Below are positions 30,896-35,727 of a DNA stretch of 35,727 nt, piece by piece. The first letter of the stretch is position 1. Each line of letters opens with the position of its first letter. Under the pieces are notes generated by a model. It made no database searches and had not been told where the DNA came from. It worked only from the letters and a program-made list of their open reading frames with translations. The stretch comes from Streptomyces orinoci (lineage in GTDB: Bacteria; Actinomycetota; Actinomycetes; Streptomycetales; Streptomycetaceae): positions 1 to 35,727 of the forward strand of contig NZ_PHNC01000014.1 in assembly GCF_003121295.1 (NCBI RefSeq), given 5' to 3'. The position numbers were made by a program, and so were the translations under genes.

Positions 30896-31756
30896 CTACC
30901 CGATGGGCACCCGGTCCCGGCCGTGGTGGCGGCTGATGTTCTTCTCCAGCAGGGCCAGGCACTCGGCCACGCCCACACTGGCGGAGGTGAACTCCGGCAG
31001 CCGGCCCTCGTCCTGTTTGAGCCGGGCCAGCGCCGCGTCCATCGCCGTCTGGGCGGCGAACAGGCAAGGAGTGCTGTAGATGGCCACATCCACACCGAGC
31101 TCCGAGAGCTCCGGCAGCGACAGCCGGGGGGACTTGCCGCCCGCGATCTGGTTGAACAACAGCGGCTTGTCGCCGATGACATCGCGCACCTTGCGGATCC
31201 AGTCCACGCTGCGCACCCCGTCCACCAGCACCACATCCGCGTCGGTGGCCGCCAGCGCCTTGGCCCGGCGCAGGATCTCCGCCTCCTCGGTGGCGTCGGT
31301 ACGGGCCACCACCACCAGGTCGCGCCGGGAGTCCAGCACCATCTGGAGCTTCTCCAGATACTCCCCCAGCGGCAGCACCTGCTTGCCGTCCACATGGCCG
31401 CAGCGGCGCGGGCGCTTCTGGTCCTCCAGGATCACCCCCGACGCCCCGATGGATTCCAGGAGTTGCACCGTGTGGCAGGCAGTCTCCGGGTCCACATAGC
31501 CGTCGTCGATGTCCACCAGCAGATGCTGCTGGGGGAAGGCCAGGCGTAACCGCTGGACGAAGGCCACGATGTCGGGCCAGGCGATGAATCCGATGTCCGG
31601 CAGCCCGTAGTAGGAGGCGGCGAAGCCGAAGCCGGAGACGAACATGCCGTCGTAGTGCCGGGCCGCCACCGAGGCTGAGAACATATCGAAGACACCGATG
31701 AGCGGAGTGGTGCCCTCGGCGGCGATGGCCGCGCGTAGCCGATTGGGGTGGTTCAC
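30896..31756 (-). CDS. Isocitrate lyase/PEP mutase superfamily enzyme
   Basis: A 286-residue TIM-barrel lyase of the PEP mutase/isocitrate lyase superfamily. Mg-binding acidic residues are in VDIDDGY (82-86) and ILEDQ (109-113). The active-site loop is RRCGHVDGK with Cys119, as in (methyl)isocitrate lyases and unlike PEP mutases, so it probably cleaves or forms a C-C bond; PEP-mutase-specific EDKxxxKxNS is absent. GTG 31756 has a strong GGAGGG site. Leu70 is a TTA codon (31547-31549), again predicting bldA dependence, the same as the first gene of the pseudopeptide operon 4 kb away. No phosphonate genes are near. Substrate unknown; supply of an unusual 2-oxo acid or CoA precursor is speculative. 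Confidence 0.88.
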   Translation of the reverse strand: MNHPNRLRAAIAAEGTTPLIGVFDMFSASVAARHYDGMFVSGFGFAASYYGLPDIGFIAWPDIVAFVQRLRLAFPQQHLLVDIDDGYVDPETACHTVQLLESIGASGVILEDQKRPRRCGHVDGKQVLPLGEYLEKLQMVLDSRRDLVVVARTDATEEAEILRRAKALAATDADVVLVDGVRSVDWIRKVRDVIGDKPLLFNQIAGGKSPRLSLPELSELGVDVAIYSTPCLFAAQTAMDAALARLKQDEGRLPEFTSASVGVAECLALLEKNISRHHGRDRVPIG

Positions 31757-32127
31757 GGTACCCTCCGGAGTTGGGTTGTTGTTTACGCGCCGGGCCGACC
31801 GATGCCGCCAAGCCGGGGACCGCCCGGGCGTGTGCCTGACCGGGAGCCGGGGTGTCCCGCCGTCAACGGGGCACCCCGGCTCTGCTGTTGGAGTGTTCTT
31901 CGCTTGTGCCGGCACCGGGACTCTGCCGTATTGCCGGGGTGAAGTACCCCCAACAAAGGCCCATGTTCACATGAACTCTGCCACTTGAACTCTGCCGGTC
32001 ATCGGTGACCGACGTTAGTCAAGAGATGGTCATGGGGCAATATCGGGAAGGCAAACTCCCCTGGACATGGGCGATTTCGCGCCGACTCGGGCAGCGGCCG
32101 GTTCAACCCTGCGGAGGGTGCGCCGAG
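31757..32127. promoter_or_regulatory. 371-bp intergenic region with hairpin, palindrome and short direct repeats
   Basis: No gene is supported here. The region carries a 16-bp hairpin (31843-31858/31866-31881, one G-T pair), a palindrome-like GTTCACATGAAC (31965-31976), an 11-bp direct repeat tgaactctgcc (31972-31982 and 31986-31996) and GGTCA-N4-TGACC (31997-32010). It is the 5' region of the lyase gene on the minus strand and the 3' region of the DUF4232 gene. Operators or an attenuator are possible. Confidence 0.5.
31843..31881 (-). terminator. Hairpin upstream of the PEP-mutase-family gene
   Basis: Arms 31843-31858 and 31866-31881, 16 pairs including one G-T, loop of 7. It lies 87 nt before the lyase start and about 250 nt after the DUF4232 stop; it may terminate the latter or form a leader structure of the former. 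Confidence 0.55.
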
Positions 32128-32655
32128 TTAACCGCGCAGCGGCACCTTGGGGGCCACCGCGGTGACATGGAGCTCGCCGAAGTCCACCAGGTCGTTCAGC
32201 GGTATCACCCGGTGACTGGTCGAACCGGGCGGCGTCACCTGCAGATACGAGGTCTCATGGGCCTCGGTGCCGGTGTGGGTCCAGGCCACCACGGCCTGCG
32301 CGGTCGCGCCGGGACGCAGCCGCACCACCTTGTTGCCCGGGTCGTCCGCGTACCAGGTAGTGCCCCGCACGGTGCGGCTGGGCAGTGTCCGGTGGCCGCC
32401 GTTCTCCAGCCCCAGGCCCGGGTAACCACGCAGCGCGCAGGCGTGGTTGCCGGTGTTCTTGAACTCCAGGACGCCGCCCGCGTGGTTCATCCCCCCGCCC
32501 AGCCGGCCGGCGAACCTGATCCCCAGGTCCGGGGTGTGGCAGGTGGGCACCGTAGAGCCGGACGGGGCCGCCTGGGCCAGTCCGGCAGCGGCGGTGAGGG
32601 TGAGAACGGCACCGGCGGCCGCGGCGCCCAGGCGCCGCGCTGAACGCATGGTCAT
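32128..32655 (-). CDS. Secreted DUF4232 protein
   Basis: A 175-residue exported protein with a Sec signal (MRSARRLGAAAAGAVLTLTA, ending LAQAAPSG). The mature part has the DUF4232 layout: PTCHTPDLGIRF, a GNHACALRGYPGLGL segment in which two cysteines could form a disulfide, PGATAQAVVAW and a beta-rich end. DUF4232 proteins are common in Streptomyces and often lipoproteins; this one has no lipobox, so it should be released. ATG 32655 is taken because AAAGGAG lies 5 nt upstream; ATG 32649 or the upstream 32670 are alternatives. The role is unknown. Confidence 0.88.
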   Translation of the reverse strand: MTMRSARRLGAAAAGAVLTLTAAAGLAQAAPSGSTVPTCHTPDLGIRFAGRLGGGMNHAGGVLEFKNTGNHACALRGYPGLGLENGGHRTLPSRTVRGTTWYADDPGNKVVRLRPGATAQAVVAWTHTGTEAHETSYLQVTPPGSTSHRVIPLNDLVDFGELHVTAVAPKVPLRG

Positions 32656-32855
32656 AACTGCTCCTTTCACTGAAGTCCTCCGGTGAGGGGGACGGTGGCA
32701 TGTGGCCCGCCGTTCCCTTCCGGGCCATCTGCCCGTCTACCCCCGGCCATCTCCGGGAACGCCCCTATGGGTGACCCGATTTGAACGCAGGGGTCCCCCC
32801 GGCACCGGCCGGCGCGGTAGGCTGCCCGCCCCTTGCGCAGACACGGGGGTCGCTG

Positions 32856-34334
32856 ATGTCCCTTCGGCAGGTAACCGGCGTACGTTTCCAGCTCCTTGCC
32901 CTGGCCCTGGCCTGTGTCCTGGTACCGGGCCTCGCCCTGCCCGCCGCCGCGGGCGGCGGACAGCGCCCGTCCCCGCCGGACACCGAACTGGCCGACCAGC
33001 TGGCGGCCCGGGTGACGGTCGCGGGCGCCTGGCCCCACCTGGCGGCGCTCCAGCGCGCCGCCGACGCCCACCAGGGCGTACGCGCCGCCGGCACCCCCGG
33101 CTATCTGGCATCCGCCCGCTATGTGACCGAGCGGCTGCGCCGGGCCGGCTACCGGGTACGGCTCCAGCCCTTCTCGTTCCCCGACTCGGCGCCGGTGGCC
33201 GAGACCGCCCGCCGGCTCTCCCCGGCCCCGCGCACCCTGCACCCGCTGCTCGCCCGCTACAGCGCCTCGCTGCCCGACGGCGGCTGGACCGGACTGCTGG
33301 CACTGCCCCCGCAGGGCGGCACCGCCGCCTACGGCTGTGAGCCGGACGACTACGCGCACGGCGACTTCCGCGGCCGGGCCGTGCTGCTGCGCTATGGCCG
33401 GTGCGATGTGGCGGCCAAGCTCCGGCTGGCCGCGGCGGCCGGAGCGAGCGCGGTACTGCTCAATGTCGATCAGCAGCCGGCCGCGATGAACATCCGCTCC
33501 GGAGTACGTCCGCCGTCCGCCGCCGTGCTGCCCGTGGCCACCCTGCCGCGCGGTGAGAGCGAGCAGCTGATCGCGGACGCGGCCCGGGGGCCGGTGCGGC
33601 TCGCCCTGGACCTGCGCGGCCGCGCCTTCACCAACCACACCTTCAATGTGCTGGCCGACACTCCCACCGGGCACCCCGGCCATACGGTGGTGGTCGGCGC
33701 CCACCTGGACAGCGCCACCGAAGGTCCCGGCATCAATGACAACGGCAGCAGCGTGGCCATGACCTTGGAAACCGCGCTGCAACTGGCGCCTTTCGCCAAG
33801 GAGATCCGCAACCGGGTGCGCTTCGCCTTCTGGGGAGCGGAGGAGGAGGGCCTCTATGGCTCCACCTACTACGTCTCCCGGCTGACCGACGAGGAACGCC
33901 GCCGGACCTCGCTCAACCTCAACTTCGAGACCATCGCCTCACCCAACTTCGCGCGCCTGGTCTACCACGGCTCCGGGCCGGTGCCACCGGGCACCGGCAC
34001 CGTGGAGCAGGTTCTGCTGGACCGCTTCGCCGCCCGCGGGCTGCCCACCGCGCCCCTGGAGTTCGACGGACGCTCCGACTTCGTCCCCTTTATCGCCGCC
34101 GGAATCCCGGCCGGGGGCGGCTCCTCCGGCTACAATCAGGTCAAGTCCCCCGAGTGGCAGCGGCTGTTCGGCGGCCAGGCCGGACGGATCGCCGACCCCT
34201 GCTACCACCAGCGATGCGATGCCCTGGAGCACCTCGACCGCACCATCCTGGGACAGCTGGGCGACGCCCTGGCCTGGGCCACCGGCCGGTTCGCGGTGGA
34301 CACCGCCGATGTGGAACGCGGCCGGCTCACCTGA
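32856..34334 (+). CDS. Secreted M28-family zinc aminopeptidase with PA domain
   Basis: A 492-residue exported peptidase similar to Streptomyces griseus aminopeptidase. Signal sequence about 1-32 (FQLLALALACVLVPGLALPA). A PA (protease-associated) insert covers about 150-255. The M28 zinc ligands are visible: His283 (GAHLDSA), Asp295 (GINDNGSS), the Glu pair at about 330-331 (WGAEEEGLYGS), an Asp in GRSDFVPF, and a C-terminal His in DPCYHQRCD. It would remove N-terminal residues from peptides outside the cell. ATG 32856 has GGGGGT 6 nt upstream. Its last 8 nt overlap the end of the convergent DUF418 gene. Confidence 0.93.
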   Translation: MSLRQVTGVRFQLLALALACVLVPGLALPAAAGGGQRPSPPDTELADQLAARVTVAGAWPHLAALQRAADAHQGVRAAGTPGYLASARYVTERLRRAGYRVRLQPFSFPDSAPVAETARRLSPAPRTLHPLLARYSASLPDGGWTGLLALPPQGGTAAYGCEPDDYAHGDFRGRAVLLRYGRCDVAAKLRLAAAAGASAVLLNVDQQPAAMNIRSGVRPPSAAVLPVATLPRGESEQLIADAARGPVRLALDLRGRAFTNHTFNVLADTPTGHPGHTVVVGAHLDSATEGPGINDNGSSVAMTLETALQLAPFAKEIRNRVRFAFWGAEEEGLYGSTYYVSRLTDEERRRTSLNLNFETIASPNFARLVYHGSGPVPPGTGTVEQVLLDRFAARGLPTAPLEFDGRSDFVPFIAAGIPAGGGSSGYNQVKSPEWQRLFGGQAGRIADPCYHQRCDALEHLDRTILGQLGDALAWATGRFAVDTADVERGRLT

Positions 34335-35526
34335 TCCAACGAGCCACCATGGTCGTCTTGTTGAGCAGATACTCCAGCGGTCCCCGGGTGAAGAACCGCG
34401 ACCACAGCAGGGCGAAACCGGTGGCGGCCGCCAGGAAGCCCAGCAGCGTCCAGAGCGAGGAGCCGGGCACCTCATGGATGCCCAGGGCCCAGATGCCCGC
34501 GATATTGAGCACATAGGCGGTCAGTGACATCCGGCCCACCGCTGTCACCGGATGCAGCAGCCATGACAGCCGGGGCAGCGCATCGGTGACCAGCAGACAC
34601 AGGGCCAGCACGGCGACCGCCACCCCGGTGCTGCCCACGATGGAGAGCGTGGTCTCGCTGTGCGGGGAGGCCGCCAGCAGCCAGCCGGCCTGGTCGCCGG
34701 GCGGGAAACCGCCCGTGTCCGACCACCAGGCGGAGTGCGGCGGCCCCGGGTGCCCGGCGGCCGCCAGCAGGCGCAGCGCCACCCAGGAGGTGCCGTACCC
34801 CGCCACCGTCAGCACGGCCCCGGTGACCGCCAGCCGGGTCCGTACCACCGTCGAGGACAGATCCAGCCGGGCCACCGCCATTCCGGCCAGCACAAAGGGC
34901 ATCCAGGTCAGCACCGGATAACTGCCGGTGAAGAACAGGTCCACAAAGCCGTCGGTGCCGCTGATCCGGGCCAAGGGGTCGTGGTGGGCGGCCCGTTCGG
35001 CCCAGCTGCCGTCGTCGATGGACGCCTGCACCGCGTAGAGCACCTGGGGCAGCACCAGGGCGCCGAGGGCCGCCAGCGCGGCCAGCGCCCGGGCCTTCAG
35101 CCGGTACAGCGGCAGGGCCAGCACAAAGTACAGGCCGTAGTAGGCCAGGATCACCTCGACCTGGGTGCCGGTCATGGTCAGCGCGGTGCCCACGGCGAGC
35201 AGCACGGCCGAGCGGATCAGCACCCGGCCGACCGCCTGCCGGCCGGCCCGGCCCGTCCTGGGCAGCGGCCGGCCGGTCAGCAGGATCAGGGAGAACCCCG
35301 CCAGCAGGGCAAACAGCGCGGAGGCCCGGCCATGGGTCAGCTCCATCAGCAGGCGGGACCGCCCTCCGTCGCCCGGATCCGGGCCGACATGGGCGGCGTA
35401 CATCCCGAAGACGGCTAGCCCGCGGGCCAGATCAACTCCGGCCAGCCGGGCGGCGGGTGCGTTCCGGGTGGGGGCCGGCGGTATGGAGAGGGCGGTTGTC
35501 CGGTCCGCCGGGGAGAGACTGTGCAT
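34327..35526 (-). CDS. DUF418-family multi-pass membrane protein
   Basis: A 399-residue integral membrane protein with about ten hydrophobic helices. The N-terminal LAGVDLARGLAVFGMYAAHV is the DUF1624/acyltransferase-3-like opening and the C-terminal part (TAVGRMSLTAYVLNIAG, WSRFFTRGPLEYLLNK) is typical of DUF418. Members are thought to be acyltransferase-like, but no function is proven. ATG 35526 has GAGG about 9 nt upstream. It is convergent with the M28 gene and overlaps it by 8 bp; about 90 bp upstream lies copy C of the dispersed element. Confidence 0.9.
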   Translation of the reverse strand: MHSLSPADRTTALSIPPAPTRNAPAARLAGVDLARGLAVFGMYAAHVGPDPGDGGRSRLLMELTHGRASALFALLAGFSLILLTGRPLPRTGRAGRQAVGRVLIRSAVLLAVGTALTMTGTQVEVILAYYGLYFVLALPLYRLKARALAALAALGALVLPQVLYAVQASIDDGSWAERAAHHDPLARISGTDGFVDLFFTGSYPVLTWMPFVLAGMAVARLDLSSTVVRTRLAVTGAVLTVAGYGTSWVALRLLAAAGHPGPPHSAWWSDTGGFPPGDQAGWLLAASPHSETTLSIVGSTGVAVAVLALCLLVTDALPRLSWLLHPVTAVGRMSLTAYVLNIAGIWALGIHEVPGSSLWTLLGFLAAATGFALLWSRFFTRGPLEYLLNKTTMVARWIR

Positions 35527-35617
35527 GCGTCCAGCCTCGGCTGGTGGCTGACCCCGGCGGGGGTATTTCCCCGTAATTTGTAGCGGTGTTGGGTATCTGA
35601 CGGTCAGTCGGTGCAGG

Positions 35618-35670
35618 GCGCCCCAATAGGGGCGCGGGGAACTGCGCGACCAGCCACCGACGGCCCGCAC
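35618..35670 (+). repeat. Dispersed Streptomyces-type intergenic element, copy C
   Basis: Perfect 7-bp hairpin GCGCCCC-AATA-GGGGCGC (35618-35635), 20-nt core (35636-35655) identical to copy B, 5-nt spacer, CGGCCCGCAC (35661-35670). Confidence 0.75.
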
Positions 35671-35708
35671 GTAATTCTAGGCAGGTACTTTCTCTGCGGG
35701 TTCGTTGC

Positions 35709-35727
35709 GGCTGGTCGCGCAGTTCCC
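35709..35727 (-). repeat. Dispersed intergenic element, copy D (cut by window edge)
   Basis: The last 19 bases match the core of copy C in inverted orientation, 53 bp away. C and D would form a large inverted repeat. Confidence 0.72.

Noticed and set aside
30896..31756. PEP mutase as evidence for a phosphonate cluster
   Set aside because: The active-site loop is of the lyase type with cysteine, and no phosphonopyruvate decarboxylase or other phosphonate gene is nearby.
31698..31988. Possible 96-residue protein in the intergenic region
   Set aside because: No ribosome site, no recognisable domain, overlaps the lyase gene start on the other strand and spans a hairpin.
1..35727. Mobile elements, attachment sites, tRNA or rRNA genes
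   Set aside because: No transposase, integrase or phage gene and no recognisable RNA gene was seen; composition is even throughout.

Overview
The window is very GC-rich actinobacterial chromosome, most probably Streptomyces or a close relative. Pointers are a WhiB-like protein, a mycothiol-dependent dehydrogenase, a SigB-family sigma factor, frequent GTG starts, rare TTA codons and a typical Streptomyces set of small stress proteins. There are 33 supportable protein genes. I saw no rRNA, tRNA, CRISPR array, insertion sequence or phage gene.

Positions 1-20.8 kb look like a stress and housekeeping region. It opens with regulators on the minus strand: a partial MEDS-domain protein and an overlapping STAS protein, a WhiB-like protein, an orphan histidine kinase, and a 926-residue Cache-PAS-GAF-SpoIIE-HATPase protein. 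Next come a PAP2/lipid-kinase fusion, an SDR overlapping an HhH-type DNA repair protein, a LigD split into separate phosphoesterase and ligase genes, a DUF6328 membrane protein and an enolase-superfamily enzyme. A SigB-type sigma factor follows, with small membrane proteins upstream of it and a CsbD-like protein. Then come a DUF1259 protein, a phosphoribosyltransferase-hydrolase fusion, HIT and DUF72 proteins, an L,D-transpeptidase, and an operon for mycothiol-dependent formaldehyde detoxification (dehydrogenase, metallo-hydrolase, PPOX flavoprotein). Two genes (SDR and enolase-like) have near-identical SigB-type promoter candidates at the same distance from the start codon.

Positions 21.5-27.7 kb are the most interesting part: a compact six-gene minus-strand operon. 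In transcription order it encodes a CitE/HpcH-type aldolase, an AONS-type PLP enzyme, a MaoC-like dehydratase, a PGM1-type ATP-grasp peptide ligase, an AGAT-type amidinotransferase and an MDR oxidoreductase. These are the enzyme classes known from ketomemicin biosynthesis (pseudotripeptides with a ketomethylene bond and an amidino group), so I read it as a ketomemicin-like pseudopeptide cluster. The first gene carries a TTA codon (Leu11), which would put the pathway under bldA control, and a perfect hairpin terminator follows the last gene. A divergent HTH-STAND regulator faces the operon across a 283-bp region with repeated GTTGTTCG-type half-sites.

Positions 29.6-35.7 kb hold a FUSC membrane protein, a PEP-mutase/isocitrate-lyase family enzyme that also has a TTA codon, a secreted DUF4232 protein, a secreted M28 aminopeptidase and a DUF418 membrane protein that overlaps the peptidase gene tail to tail. 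A dispersed intergenic element (hairpin, 20-nt core, 5-nt spacer, CGGCCCGC) occurs at about 2.2, 8.4 and 35.6 kb, with a fourth, inverted and truncated, copy at the right edge.
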